NCBI RefSeq assembly: GCF_000725495.1
Contig: NZ_KL647041.1
Location: 126,721-190,720 of the forward strand
Length of the DNA: 64,000 nucleotides
Direction of reading: 5' to 3'
DNA from: Streptomyces aureus
Lineage (GTDB): Bacteria; Actinomycetota; Actinomycetes; Streptomycetales; Streptomycetaceae
Part shown: piece by piece, positions 34,224-45,345 of the stretch
How the letters are laid out: every line of letters begins with the position of its first letter
How positions within the stretch are numbered: position 1 is the first letter of the stretch
Program-made: the position numbers and the translations under genes
The notes under the pieces: generated by a model
What the model was told of the DNA's origin: nothing
Seen by the model: the letters and a program-made list of their open reading frames with translations, nothing else
The model's database searches: none

Positions 34224-35188
34224 GTGGGAAGTACCTGGTGACGGGCGGGGCCGGCTACGTGGGCAGCGTGGTCGCGCGCCATCTGATCGAGGCGGGCCAC
34301 GAGGTCACGGTCCTCGACAACCTCTCGACGGGCTTCCGCGAGGGCGTGCCCTCGGGCGCCGCGTTCATCGAGGGCGACATCCGCGACGCCGCCAAGTGGC
34401 TGGACCCCTCCTACGACGCCGTCCTGCACTTCGCCGCGTTCTCGCAGGTCGGCGAGTCCGTGGTGAAGCCCGAGAAGTACTGGGACAACAACGTCGGCGG
34501 CACCATGGCCCTGCTCGCCGCGATGCGCGACGCCGGGGTGCGCACCCTGGTCTTCTCCTCCACCGCCGCCACCTACGGCGAGCCCGAGACCACCCCGATC
34601 AGGGAGTCCGCGCCGACCCGGCCCACCAACCCCTACGGCGCCTCCAAGCTCGCCGTCGACCACATGATCACCGGCGAGGCGGCGGCGCACGGCCTCGGCG
34701 CGGTCTCCCTGCGCTACTTCAACGTGGCCGGCGCCTACGGCGACAGCGGCGAGCGGCACGACCCCGAGTCGCACCTCATCCCGCTGGTCCTCCAGGTCGC
34801 GCAGGGCCGCCGCGACGCGATCTCCGTCTTCGGCGACGACTACCCGACGCCCGACGGCACCTGCATCCGCGACTACATCCACGTCGCGGACCTCGCCGAG
34901 GCGCACCTGCTGGCCCTCGCGGCCGCGGCCCCCGGCGAGCACCTGATCTGCAACCTCGGCAACGGCAACGGTTTCTCCGTCCGCGAGGTCGTGGAGACGG
35001 TGCGCCAGGTGACCGGACACCCGATCCCCGAGGTCGTGGCCCCGCGCCGCGGCGGGGACCCGGCGGTCCTGGTCGCCTCGGCCGACACCGCCCGGGAGCG
35101 GCTCGGCTGGAACCCGTCCCGCGCGGATCTCGCGGGGATCGTCGCGGACGCGTGGGAGTTCGCACAGAAGAACACGGCGAAGGGGTAG
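34220..35188 (+). CDS. galE: UDP-glucose 4-epimerase GalE
   Basis: The 322-residue short-chain dehydrogenase family protein has the Rossmann motif [10 protein letters not shown] (about 7-16), the catalytic YGASK (about residues 144-148), the Ser/Thr region [10 protein letters not shown] and the HDPESHLIP substrate loop. It interconverts UDP-galactose and UDP-glucose. The ATG overlaps the galT stop (ATGA). The order T-E-K is the usual Streptomyces gal operon. Confidence 0.94.
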   Translation: MSGKYLVTGGAGYVGSVVARHLIEAGHEVTVLDNLSTGFREGVPSGAAFIEGDIRDAAKWLDPSYDAVLHFAAFSQVGESVVKPEKYWDNNVGGTMALLAAMRDAGVRTLVFSSTAATYGEPETTPIRESAPTRPTNPYGASKLAVDHMITGEAAAHGLGAVSLRYFNVAGAYGDSGERHDPESHLIPLVLQVAQGRRDAISVFGDDYPTPDGTCIRDYIHVADLAEAHLLALAAAAPGEHLICNLGNGNGFSVREVVETVRQVTGHPIPEVVAPRRGGDPAVLVASADTARERLGWNPSRADLAGIVADAWEFAQKNTAKG

Positions 35189-35191
35189 CGG

Positions 35192-36343
35192 GTGGAGCAG
35201 GTGGGGGTACGTGAGGGCTTCGAGGAGCTGTACGGCGCCGCGCCGGAGGGCGTCTGGGCGGCGCCCGGCCGGGTCAACCTGATCGGCGAGTACACGGACT
35301 TCAACGAGGGGTTCGTGATGCCGCTCGCGCTGCCGCACACGGCGGTCGCGGCGGTGTCCCGCCGGTCCGACGGGGTGCTGCGGCTGCACTCGGCGGACAT
35401 CGAGGGGCCCGTCGTCGAACTGCGCGTCGACGAACTGACGCCCCGGTCGGACACCGGCTGGGCCGCCTATCCGGCGGGCGTGGTCTGGGCGCTGCGCGAG
35501 GCCGGCCACGCCATCGGCGGCGCGGACCTCCATCTGTCGTCCACCGTCCCCACCGGCGCGGGGCTCTCCTCCTCCGCGGCCCTGGAGGTCGTCACCGCCC
35601 TCGCCCTCGACGAGCTGTACGGGCTCGGGCTCACCCGGCCGGAGCTGGCACGGCTCGCCCAGCGCGCCGAGAACGACTTCGTCGGCGTGCCCTGCGGTGT
35701 CATGGACCAGACCGCGTCGGCGTGCTGCACCGAGGGCCACGCCCTGCACCTGGACTGCCGGGACCTGTCCATCCGCCAGGTCCCCTTCGACCTCGCCGCC
35801 CAGGGGCTCGAACTGCTGGTCGTCGACACCCGGGTGAAGCACGCGCTCGGCGACGGGGCGTACGCCGAGCGGCGCGCGGGGTGCGAGGAGGGGGCGCGGC
35901 AGCTGGGCGTGTCCCATCTGCGCGACGTCGCGTACGAGGAGCTCGACGCCGCTCTCGCGCGGCTGTCCGACGAGCGGGTGCGGCGCTACGTCCGGCACGT
36001 CGTCTCCGACGACCACCGGGTGGAGCGGGTCATCACCCTGCTCGACGCGGGTGACGTCCGGGCGATCGGGCCGGTCCTGACGGACGGTCACGCGTCGCTG
36101 CGGGACGATCTGCGGATCTCGTGTCCCGAGCTGGATCTCGCCGTTTCGGCGGCGAACTCCGCGGGGGCGCTCGGTGCGCGGATGACGGGGGGTGGGTTCG
36201 GGGGGTCGGCGGTCGTGCTGGTGGAGGCGGCCGATGCCGACGGGGTCACCAAGGCGGTGGTGGAGGCCTTCGCCGAGGCGGGGTTCACCGCTCCGCGGGT
36301 GTTTCCGGCGGTGCCCTCCGCGGGGGCCCGGCGGATCGGCTGA
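35192..36343 (+). CDS. galK: Galactokinase GalK
   Basis: This 383-residue GHMP kinase has the galactokinase signature GRVNLIGEYTDFNEGFVMP (about 24-42), the ATP-binding PTGAGLSSSAALEV (about 117-130) and the C-terminal ARMTGGGFGGSAVVL. It phosphorylates galactose. The GTG start lies three bases past the galE stop. It is the last gene of the operon; a repeat element follows instead of a simple hairpin. Confidence 0.94.
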   Translation: MEQVGVREGFEELYGAAPEGVWAAPGRVNLIGEYTDFNEGFVMPLALPHTAVAAVSRRSDGVLRLHSADIEGPVVELRVDELTPRSDTGWAAYPAGVVWALREAGHAIGGADLHLSSTVPTGAGLSSSAALEVVTALALDELYGLGLTRPELARLAQRAENDFVGVPCGVMDQTASACCTEGHALHLDCRDLSIRQVPFDLAAQGLELLVVDTRVKHALGDGAYAERRAGCEEGARQLGVSHLRDVAYEELDAALARLSDERVRRYVRHVVSDDHRVERVITLLDAGDVRAIGPVLTDGHASLRDDLRISCPELDLAVSAANSAGALGARMTGGGFGGSAVVLVEAADADGVTKAVVEAFAEAGFTAPRVFPAVPSAGARRIG

Positions 36344-36387
36344 GGCAGGAGTTCTTCGCCCCCTCCGCCCCTACCCGTCCCGTACCC

Positions 36388-36459
36388 GGGGGCGCTGCCC
36401 CCGGACCCCCGCTCCTCAAACGCCGGAGGGGCTGGAACGTGTGCCGGAGGGGCTGGAAC
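36388..36459. repeat. Streptomyces-type intergenic repeat (GC-rich, terminator-like)
   Basis: A unit running from GGGGGCGCTGCCCCC through GCTCCTCAAACGCCGGAGGG to GGCTG (36388-36434) has inner dyads that could form terminator hairpins. Its end, GCCGGAGGGGCTGGAAC, is repeated 21 bp further (36443-36459). A related copy in the opposite orientation lies at 52357-52402. Near-identical sequences occur, as I recall, in very many Streptomyces intergenic regions. Confidence 0.6.
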
Positions 36460-36481
36460 TCGCCCCGGTCGGGGCCGGGCC

Positions 36482-36931
36482 TCAGGTGCTGGGAGGCCAG
36501 CTTTTCGTCAGGGTGTACTCCGTGATTCCCGGGGGGTAGTCGGGGATCACGGAGACCACCTCGTAGCCCTGTTTGCGGTAGAAGTCGGGGGCCTGGAAGT
36601 CCCAGGTCTCCACGCGGGCGGCGGTACAGCCGCGGGTTCCGGCGGCCCGCTCGGCCTCGGTGAGCAGCCGGCTCCCCAGGCCCGTACCGCGGTGGAGGCC
36701 GTCGACCCACAGATAGGTGACGTGCAGCCAGGTCGTCCAGGTGTGGCCCGCGAGTCCGCCGGCCAGGGTGCCGTCCTCCGCCAGGGCCCAGACATGGAGC
36801 GGGACTTCGCGCTCACCGGGGGTCCCGCGCAGCGCGCGCAGCACGGGGGACGCGGCCGTGTTCGTCTCCAGCAGCCGTCTGCGGAGCAGATCCCGACGCT
36901 CCTTGTCGTCTCCTGTCTCGATACGAAACAT
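36482..36931 (-). CDS. GNAT-family N-acetyltransferase
   Basis: The 149-residue protein has the GNAT acetyl-CoA loop HRGTGLGSRLLTEAERAA (about 81-98), preceded by the beta4 strand VTYLWVDGL, and ends with FYRKQGYEVV, the usual beta6/beta7 segment. The substrate is unknown. The ATG at 36931 has GGTGAG just upstream; further in-frame starts at 36940, 36943 and 36970 are possible. It is divergent from the LuxR response regulator gene. Confidence 0.85.
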   Translation of the reverse strand: MFRIETGDDKERRDLLRRRLLETNTAASPVLRALRGTPGEREVPLHVWALAEDGTLAGGLAGHTWTTWLHVTYLWVDGLHRGTGLGSRLLTEAERAAGTRGCTAARVETWDFQAPDFYRKQGYEVVSVIPDYPPGITEYTLTKSWPPST

Positions 36932-37200
36932 ACGGCTCACCATAAACGCGCTGGCCAACCAGTTCTGCAAATTGCCTTCCGCTCCCCGCCCCCGGCCGTA
37001 CTCTGATGAACGGTGCCGGTGGGGGCCGGTGCCGATCAGGGGGCGAGACAGTCGGGTACGACGCCCGAAGTGGGGGTAGCACTTCCAGCACGGCGGCGGC
37101 CGTGCGGCGGCGGCACCTCGTTTTCCGGGGTCGCAAGCGGGTCCGGGATCACCTCGGGCGCCGTACCCGTACGGATCGTCCCCCGACAGTGGGGGTTTCT

Positions 37201-37968
37201 GTGGTTCGCATCCGAGTACTGGTCGTCGACGACCATCGCATCTTCGCCGAGTCGCTCGCCGCCGCGCTCGCGGCCGAGCCCGACGTCGACGTGTCCGCCG
37301 CCGGCAGCGGTCCGGCCGCGCTGCGCTGCCTCGAACGCGCGGCGGCCGAGGGCCGCCGCTTCGACGTGCTCCTCGTCGACGCCGACCTGGGCGGGAACGT
37401 GCCCGGGACGCGTCCGGCGGTGCCCGTCCAGGAGAGCAACGAGGACGGCCTGGTCGACGGCATATCGCTGGTGGCCGGAGTGCGTTCGGGACAGCCCGGC
37501 GTACGGACCGTCGTGCTGGCCGAGAAGGACGACCCGCGCCGGGCCGCGCTCGCCCTCCAGGCCGGTGCCTCGGGCTGGGTCGCCAAGGACTGCTCGCTGT
37601 CGCGGCTGCTCACCGTCATCCGGGGTGTCCTGCGCGACGAGACCCATCTGCCGCCCGCGCTGCTGACCGGGGTGCTCCGGGAGCTGACCGCCGCGCGCAA
37701 GCACCGCACCGAGAGCGAACGGCTCGTCGAGTCGCTGACACCCCGGGAGCGCGAGGTCCTGCGCTGCATGGTCGCCGGACTCGGGCGCAAGGCGGTGGCG
37801 GAGCGGCTGTTCCTGTCGCCGCACACGGTGCGCACCCATATGCAGAACGTCCTCGGGAAGCTCGGGGTGCACTCCACCCTCGCCGCCGTGGCACTGGCCC
37901 GGCGGGCGGGTGTCGGACCGGTCGACCTAGCCGGGGATGTTGTCGAACGGGGCGGTCAACTGGCGTAG
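37201..37968 (+). CDS. LuxR/NarL-family response regulator
   Basis: This 255-residue regulator has a receiver with VVDDHRIFAESL (acidic pair at 10-11), a phospho-acceptor Asp60 (FDVLLVDADLGG), an extra insertion of about 20 residues after it (NVPGTRPAVPVQESN) and GWVAKDCS with the switch Lys. The C terminus is a LuxR HTH (LTPREREVLRCMVAGLGRKAVAERLFLSPHTVRTHMQ). No kinase adjoins it, so it is an orphan; the orphan kinase at 50619 is a conceivable but unsupported partner. GTG 37201 follows GGGGG; an upstream in-frame start at 37006 would add 65 residues without a receiver-domain match. Confidence 0.85.
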   Translation: MVRIRVLVVDDHRIFAESLAAALAAEPDVDVSAAGSGPAALRCLERAAAEGRRFDVLLVDADLGGNVPGTRPAVPVQESNEDGLVDGISLVAGVRSGQPGVRTVVLAEKDDPRRAALALQAGASGWVAKDCSLSRLLTVIRGVLRDETHLPPALLTGVLRELTAARKHRTESERLVESLTPREREVLRCMVAGLGRKAVAERLFLSPHTVRTHMQNVLGKLGVHSTLAAVALARRAGVGPVDLAGDVVERGGQLA

Positions 37969-38424
37969 CAGTCCGGCCAGTTCGCCGCGCTGGCCCCGGC
38001 TCAGCTCGGCGAGGATCGCCCGCTCCTGGTCGAGCAGTCCGGCCAGCGCCTGGTCGGCGCGGTCGCAGCCCTCGTCCGTGAGGCGCACGAGCACGCCCCT
38101 GCGGTCGCTCGGGTCCGGGAGGCGTTCCACGAGACCCTTCTTGGTCAGCCGGTCGATGCGGTTGGTCATCGTGCCCGACGTGACGAGCGTCTGCGTCAGC
38201 AGCTGTCCGGGTGAGAGCTGGTACGGGGATCCCGCGCGCCGCAGCGCCGTCAGGACGTCGAACTCCCAGGGCTCCAGGCTGTGCTCGGCGAAAGCGAGCC
38301 GGCGCGCCCGGTCCAGGTGCCGGGCCAGCCTGCTCACCCGGCTGAGCACCTCGAGCGGTTCCACGTCGAGGTCCGGGCGCTCCCGGCGCCACGCAGCGAC
38401 CAGCCGATCGACCTCGTCCTCCAT
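37927..38424 (-). CDS. MarR-family transcriptional regulator
   Basis: The 165-residue winged-helix protein has the MarR core WEFDVLTALRRAGSPYQLSPGQLLTQTLVTSGTMTNRIDRL (about 53-93) and wing DPSDRRGVLVRLTDEG (about 102-117). It lies divergent to tam and overlaps the end of the convergent response regulator gene by 42 bp. The ATG at 38424 is chosen over a longer frame that runs through the operator region. It probably represses itself and the tam operon through the repeats at 38455-38505. Confidence 0.85.
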   Translation of the reverse strand: MEDEVDRLVAAWRRERPDLDVEPLEVLSRVSRLARHLDRARRLAFAEHSLEPWEFDVLTALRRAGSPYQLSPGQLLTQTLVTSGTMTNRIDRLTKKGLVERLPDPSDRRGVLVRLTDEGCDRADQALAGLLDQERAILAELSRGQRGELAGLLRQLTAPFDNIPG

Positions 38425-38454
38425 GACGATCAGTGTAGTGGTTGTGTCGACGTG

Positions 38455-38505
38455 AAGTCTCTTGAGATGGAGTTTCTCGAAACCAAGTCTCTTGACGTCG
38501 AGATA
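38455..38505. promoter_or_regulatory. Probable MarR operators between marR-type gene and tam
   Basis: The 11-mer AAGTCTCTTGA occurs at 38455-38465 and 38485-38495, exactly 30 bp apart (about three helical turns). The first is part of the dyad TCTCTTGAGA (38458-38467). The second is part of TCTCTTGACGTCGAGATA (38488-38505), an imperfect dyad around GACGTC. TTTCTCGAAA lies between them at 38473-38482. The phasing points to cooperative binding on one face of the DNA. Confidence 0.55.
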
Positions 38506-38597
38506 GTTTTCCTGTGAGTCTGGAGATACGAACGGTCCGGTCGCCGCCGCCCCGCCGCGGTGCGCGACCCCCGCGCCGACATCCGAGGAGGCCACCC

Positions 38598-39416
38598 ATG
38601 ACCGCCGCCCCCAGCCCCACCTGGGACCCGGGCCAGTACCTGCGCCACGCCCGGCACCGGGCCCGCCCCTACGCCGACCTCCTCGCCCAGGTGGGCGACC
38701 TGCCCGGCGACCCCGCCCGCATCGCCGACCTCGGCTGCGGCCCCGGCAACGTCACGGCCCACCTCGCCGGCCGCTGGCCCGCCGCCCGCATCACCGGCTA
38801 CGACAACTCCGCCGACATGCTGGCCCGCACCGAGGAGTACGCCGGTCCCACGGCCGGCGGCGGACGGCTCGACTTCGCCCACGCCGACCTCACCGACTGG
38901 ACGCCCGCGGAGACCTACGACCTGATCACCTCGAACGCCGCCCTCCAGTGGGTGCCCGGACACCTGGACGCGCTCCCCGGCTGGCTCGACGCCCTCGCGC
39001 CCGGCGGCACGCTCGCCTTCCAGATGCCCCACAACACCGACGCCCCGCTGCACGTCCTGCTGCGCGAACTCACCGGCTCCCCCCGCTGGAAGGGCCTCGT
39101 CAAAGACGCCCCGCGCGCCGCGGACTCCGTCCACGACCCGGTCGTCTACCTGGACCGCCTGGAGAGCGCCGGCTGCCGTACGAACGTCTGGGAGACCACG
39201 TACATGCAGCTGCTGACCGGGAAGGACCCCGTGCTCGACTGGGCGAAGGGGACCGCGCTGCGGCCCGTGCTGACCGCCCTCGCCGACGACCCCGAGGCCG
39301 CCGACGCCTTCCTCACCGCCTACCGGGACCTGCTGCGCGAGGCCTACCCCGCCCGGCCCTACGGCACCGTGCTGCCGTTCCGCCGGCTGTTCGCCGTCGC
39401 CCGGAAGGAGGCCTGA
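38598..39416 (+). CDS. tam: Trans-aconitate 2-methyltransferase
   Basis: This 272-residue class I SAM methyltransferase has the SAM motif IADLGCGPGNVTAHLAGRWP (about 36-55), and conserved TSNAALQWVPGH (about 114-125) and FQMPHNTDAPLH typical of Tam. It methylates trans-aconitate, an inhibitory by-product of the citric acid cycle. ATG 38598 follows GAGGAGG. The stop overlaps the next start by one base, so the VOC gene is in the same operon. Confidence 0.9.
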   Translation: MTAAPSPTWDPGQYLRHARHRARPYADLLAQVGDLPGDPARIADLGCGPGNVTAHLAGRWPAARITGYDNSADMLARTEEYAGPTAGGGRLDFAHADLTDWTPAETYDLITSNAALQWVPGHLDALPGWLDALAPGGTLAFQMPHNTDAPLHVLLRELTGSPRWKGLVKDAPRAADSVHDPVVYLDRLESAGCRTNVWETTYMQLLTGKDPVLDWAKGTALRPVLTALADDPEAADAFLTAYRDLLREAYPARPYGTVLPFRRLFAVARKEA

Positions 39417-39787
39417 TGATCACCGCGCTCGACCATGTCCAGCTCGCCGCCCCGCCCGGATCCGAGGACCGGCTGCGCGCCTTCTACACCGGCGCCCTCG
39501 GCCTGGCCGAGACCCCCAAGCCGCCCGTCCTCGCCGGACGCGGGGGCTGCTGGTTCGAGACCGGGTCCGTCCGGCTGCACCTCGGGATCGAGGCCGACTT
39601 CCGTCCCGCGCGGAAGGCCCACCCGGGACTGCGCGTCACCGGCATCGACGCCCTCGCCGCCCGGATCGCCGCCGCCGGAGCCCCCGTCAGCTGGGACGAG
39701 GACCTGCCCGGCCACCGGCGCTTCTTCTCCGAGGACCCCGTCGGCAACCGCCTGGAGTTCCTGGAGCCGCTCCCGCCCCCGGACTGA
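39416..39787 (+). CDS. VOC-family (glyoxalase/bleomycin resistance-like) protein
   Basis: The 123-residue protein is one vicinal-oxygen-chelate module pair: ITALDHVQLAAPPGSEDRLRAFYTGALGL at the start, a metal-ligand-like LHLGIEADF in the middle and FFSEDPVGNRLEFLEP at the end. The activity is unknown; VOC proteins bind metals or small ligands. It overlaps tam by one base (TGATG), indicating translational coupling. Confidence 0.85.
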   Translation: MITALDHVQLAAPPGSEDRLRAFYTGALGLAETPKPPVLAGRGGCWFETGSVRLHLGIEADFRPARKAHPGLRVTGIDALAARIAAAGAPVSWDEDLPGHRRFFSEDPVGNRLEFLEPLPPPD

Positions 39788-39809
39788 ACCGGGGGCGCGC
39801 GCCGCGCCC

Positions 39810-40487
39810 TCAGGCCTTGCGATGCCCTATCAGCCGCGGCTTCGGCTCCAGACCGTCCAGCCCGTGCCACGCCAGGTTCACCAGATGCGCGGCCACCTCC
39901 GCCTTGCGCGGCTTGCGGACGTCCAGCCACCACTGGCCCGTCAGCGCCACCATGCCCACCAGCGCCTGGGCGTACAGCGGCGCCAGCTTCGAGTCGAAGC
40001 CGCGGCTCTTGAACTCCCGGCCCAGGATGTCCTCCACCTGGGTGGCGATGTCCGAGATCAGCGACGCGAACGAACCCGTCGACTGCGGGATCGGCGAGTC
40101 ACGGACCAGGATGCGGAACCCGTCCGTGTACTCCTCGATGTAGTCCAGCAGGGCGAACGCCGCCTGCTCGCACAGCTCCCGCGGATGGCCCGCCGTCAGC
40201 GAACCGGTCACCATGTCCAGCAGCCGCCGCATCTCACGGTCGACCACCACCGCGTACAGGCCCTCCTTGCCGCCGAAGTGCTCGTAGACCACCGGCTTCG
40301 AGACGCCGGCCTTCGCCGCGATCTCCTCCACCGACGTGCCCTCGAACCCCTTGGCCGCGAACAGGGTGCGGCCGATCTCCAGCAGCTGCTGCCGGCGCTC
40401 GGCGCCGGTCATGCGGGTGCGGCGCGCGCGCCGCGGCTTTTCGGTGCTCGGGGTGCTGCTGGAGTCGGTCGCCACGCCGTCAATCAT
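39810..40487 (-). CDS. TetR-family regulator coupled to fatty acid desaturase
   Basis: The 225-residue protein has an N-terminal basic leader (EKPRRARRTRMTG), a TetR HTH (GFEGTSVEEIAAKAGVSKPVVYEHFGGKEGLYAVV, about 50-84) and a helical ligand-binding domain (about 90-210). The ATG at 40487 overlaps the stop of the desaturase gene (ATGA), so it is the second gene of that operon. It most likely senses acyl chains or acyl-CoA and controls the desaturase through the dyads at 41595-41621, like DesT of Pseudomonas; this is inference. Confidence 0.87.
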   Translation of the reverse strand: MIDGVATDSSSTPSTEKPRRARRTRMTGAERRQQLLEIGRTLFAAKGFEGTSVEEIAAKAGVSKPVVYEHFGGKEGLYAVVVDREMRRLLDMVTGSLTAGHPRELCEQAAFALLDYIEEYTDGFRILVRDSPIPQSTGSFASLISDIATQVEDILGREFKSRGFDSKLAPLYAQALVGMVALTGQWWLDVRKPRKAEVAAHLVNLAWHGLDGLEPKPRLIGHRKA

Positions 40488-41497
40488 GCCGCTTCGGCGG
40501 CTTCCGTCTTGCGCCGGGAGCCGTTCCCGCCCTCGCTGCGCCGTGAATCGAGACGTGAGCGTGACGGCCAGCGCACGTCGTAGGCCCAGCCGAGCTGCTC
40601 GCACCAGCGGATGATCCGCGCCGACGAGTCGATCTGGCCGCGGTCCACCCCGTGCCGGGCGGACGTCGGGTCGGAGTGGTGGAGGTTGTGCCAGGACTCG
40701 CCGCACGAGAGCACCGCCAGCCACCACACGTTCCCCGAACGGTCCCGCGACCTGAAGGGCCGCTTGCCGACCGCGTGGCAGATCGAGTTGATCGACCAGG
40801 TCACATGGTGCAGCAGCGCCACCCGGACGAGTGACCCCCAGAAGAACCCGGTGAACGCGCCCCACCACGACATCGTCACCAGACCGCCGATCAGCGGCGG
40901 CAGCGCCAGCGACAGCAGCGTCCACAGGATGAACTGGCGCGAGATCGCCCGGATCACCGGGTCCTTGACCAGATCGGGCGCGTACTTCTCCTGCGAGGTC
41001 CGCTCCTCGTCGAACATCCAGCCGATGTGGGCCCACCACAGGCCCTTCATCAGCGCCGGAACCGTCTCGCCGTACCGCCACGGGGAGTGCGGGTCGCCCT
41101 CCGCGTCGGAGAACCTGTGGTGCCTGCGGTGGTCGGCCACCCAGCGCACGAGGGGACCCTCGACCGCCATCGAGCCGGCGATGGCGATCGCGATCCGCAG
41201 CGGACGCTTCGCCTTGAACGAGCCATGGGTGAAGTAGCGGTGGTAGCCGATCGTCACACCGTGGCAGCCCAGGTAGTAGAAGAAGACCAGCAGGCCGACG
41301 TCCAGCCAGCTCAGCCCCCGTCCCCAGGCCAGCGGCACCGCCGCGAGCAGCGCCAGGAAGGGGACGGCGATGAAGAGAAGAAGGGTGATCTGCTCGAGCG
41401 ATCCCTTTTTCTCGCCGCCGAGGGTCGCGGCGGGGAGCGCGGTCGCGTCGTCGTCCGCCCGTGGGGCGTCGTCGATCACATCGGAACTCGTGGTCAT
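40484..41497 (-). CDS. Acyl-CoA/fatty acid desaturase (delta-9 type)
   Basis: This 337-residue membrane di-iron enzyme carries three His boxes: HRYFTH (about 87-92), HRRHH (about 123-127) and HNLHH (about 267-271). It has about four membrane helices in two pairs. It inserts a double bond in saturated acyl chains to tune membrane fluidity. The ATG at 41497 is preferred to a start 69 bases upstream. The GC-rich regulator gene downstream is coupled to it. Confidence 0.9.
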   Translation of the reverse strand: MTTSSDVIDDAPRADDDATALPAATLGGEKKGSLEQITLLLFIAVPFLALLAAVPLAWGRGLSWLDVGLLVFFYYLGCHGVTIGYHRYFTHGSFKAKRPLRIAIAIAGSMAVEGPLVRWVADHRRHHRFSDAEGDPHSPWRYGETVPALMKGLWWAHIGWMFDEERTSQEKYAPDLVKDPVIRAISRQFILWTLLSLALPPLIGGLVTMSWWGAFTGFFWGSLVRVALLHHVTWSINSICHAVGKRPFRSRDRSGNVWWLAVLSCGESWHNLHHSDPTSARHGVDRGQIDSSARIIRWCEQLGWAYDVRWPSRSRLDSRRSEGGNGSRRKTEAAEAA

Positions 41498-41594
41498 GTG
41501 GGCGTCCCCTGGAGGGTTCGAGGGTGAGGAACGGCGGGGAAGAGAGTGTCCGGGTGCGAACCTCACGGTCCTCCCGTCGTCCGACAGGAATACC

Positions 41595-41621
41595 TACGGG
41601 TCCGTAACCTACGGCGACGTA
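41595..41621. promoter_or_regulatory. Tandem operator-like dyads upstream of the desaturase operon
   Basis: TACGGGTCCGTA (41595-41606) and TACGGCGACGTA (41610-41621) are two dyads with TACG/CGTA arms, centred 15 bp apart. They lie about 100 bp before the desaturase start and are followed by the ppc promoter region on the other strand. They fit the expected site of the adjacent TetR-family regulator. Confidence 0.5.
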
Positions 41622-41852
41622 AGTATGTCAGCGCGTGGCCCCGCGGCAAGAGCCCGAGAGCCTGCGCGTCCTTGGGGACACCTATCCTTGGAGTCGGTCG
41701 GACAGCGCGGTCCGTTCTGATTTCTTCCCGGATGCCACCTCCCAGAGCGGCACCCGCCGCGCGCGGTCGTCACCCGGGTTCCCTACCGGACGAGCTTCGA
41801 ACGAGATTCCCCACTCTTCAGACGAGCTTCACCACTGCAAGGAGCCGCACCT

Positions 41853-44585
<2,733 letters not shown>

Positions 44586-44593
44586 CGCACGAC

Positions 44594-44639
44594 AAGGCGC
44601 CCTCGGCGCTCGTCCCAGGACGAGCGCCGAGGGCGCCTT
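44594..44639. terminator. Bidirectional terminator after ppc
   Basis: A perfect 20-bp stem (44594-44613 with 44620-44639) closes on a 6-nt CCCAGG loop. It starts 8 bp past the ppc stop and separates ppc from a convergent gene (ending at 44680), so it probably serves both. Confidence 0.85.
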
Positions 44640-44679
44640 CGTGTTGTCGCGGCCCGGCCCCGGAGGCACGGGACGGGTC

Positions 44680-45180
44680 TCAGACGACCAGGATCGTCGC
44701 CGTCAGCAGGGCGATCCCCGCGCCCGCCATCGCCCAGGCGACCCGGGTCAGCCGCAGACCGCCCGCGACCACCACCGAGGCCAGCAGCAGGGCGCCCGCG
44801 AGCGGCACCCAGGCGTAGAGCAGACCGGCAGGGCCGCTGCGGACGACCTGGTCGCTGCCCGGCTTCACCGTGACCGTGTACGTCCGGCCCTTCTCCACCG
44901 CCACCGACTGGTCGATGACGACCCGGGCGCGGGCCCGTGAACCGGGTGACACCGGTGTGTACGGCCCGGTGCAGACGTCCCCCGAGCACGACCGCACGTC
45001 GATCGTGCCCTGCTCCCGGCCCTTGCTCAGCATCACGTGCTGGGCGGTGCCCCAGGAGGCCCACACTCCCGCGATCAGGATGAGTCCGGCGACCACGCCC
45101 ATCACCGCGAGCTGGGCGTAACGCAGCGCCGCGTACGCGCTCTGGCTGGAGGTGACGGCAGCACGCATGGCCGGGATCAT
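44680..45180 (-). CDS. Hypothetical membrane protein
   Basis: This 166-residue protein has one helix near residues 22-43, an extracytoplasmic loop with two Cys (SCSGDVC) that could form a disulfide, and two helices near the C terminus (about 118-165). It resembles small DUF3592-like membrane proteins only in layout. No function is recognised. It is alone between the ppc terminator and pth, on the same strand as pth, separated from it by a gap holding a 19-bp direct repeat. Confidence 0.7.
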   Translation of the reverse strand: MIPAMRAAVTSSQSAYAALRYAQLAVMGVVAGLILIAGVWASWGTAQHVMLSKGREQGTIDVRSCSGDVCTGPYTPVSPGSRARARVVIDQSVAVEKGRTYTVTVKPGSDQVVRSGPAGLLYAWVPLAGALLLASVVVAGGLRLTRVAWAMAGAGIALLTATILVV

Positions 45181-45287
45181 TGGCCATGGCCAAGCGCTCG
45201 GTCAACCCCGGTGGGGGACAAGTCGTCCCTTGTGCGGCCATGTCGGGTGCCGGGAGTCCGGGGTCGTGCCCGGACCCCACCGCCCCG

Positions 45288-45345
45288 GGGCGTCCCTCAG
45301 GAGTTGCTGCTCGGACCTGGCGGCCCGGGCGTCCCTCAGGAGTTG
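45288..45345. repeat. 19-bp direct repeat spanning the pth 3' end
   Basis: GGGCGTCCCTCAGGAGTTG occurs at 45288-45306 and again at 45327-45345, 39 bp apart. The second copy includes the last codons and the stop of pth (reverse strand), so the other copy looks like a partial duplication of the gene end. The remaining gap shows nothing else. Confidence 0.7.
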
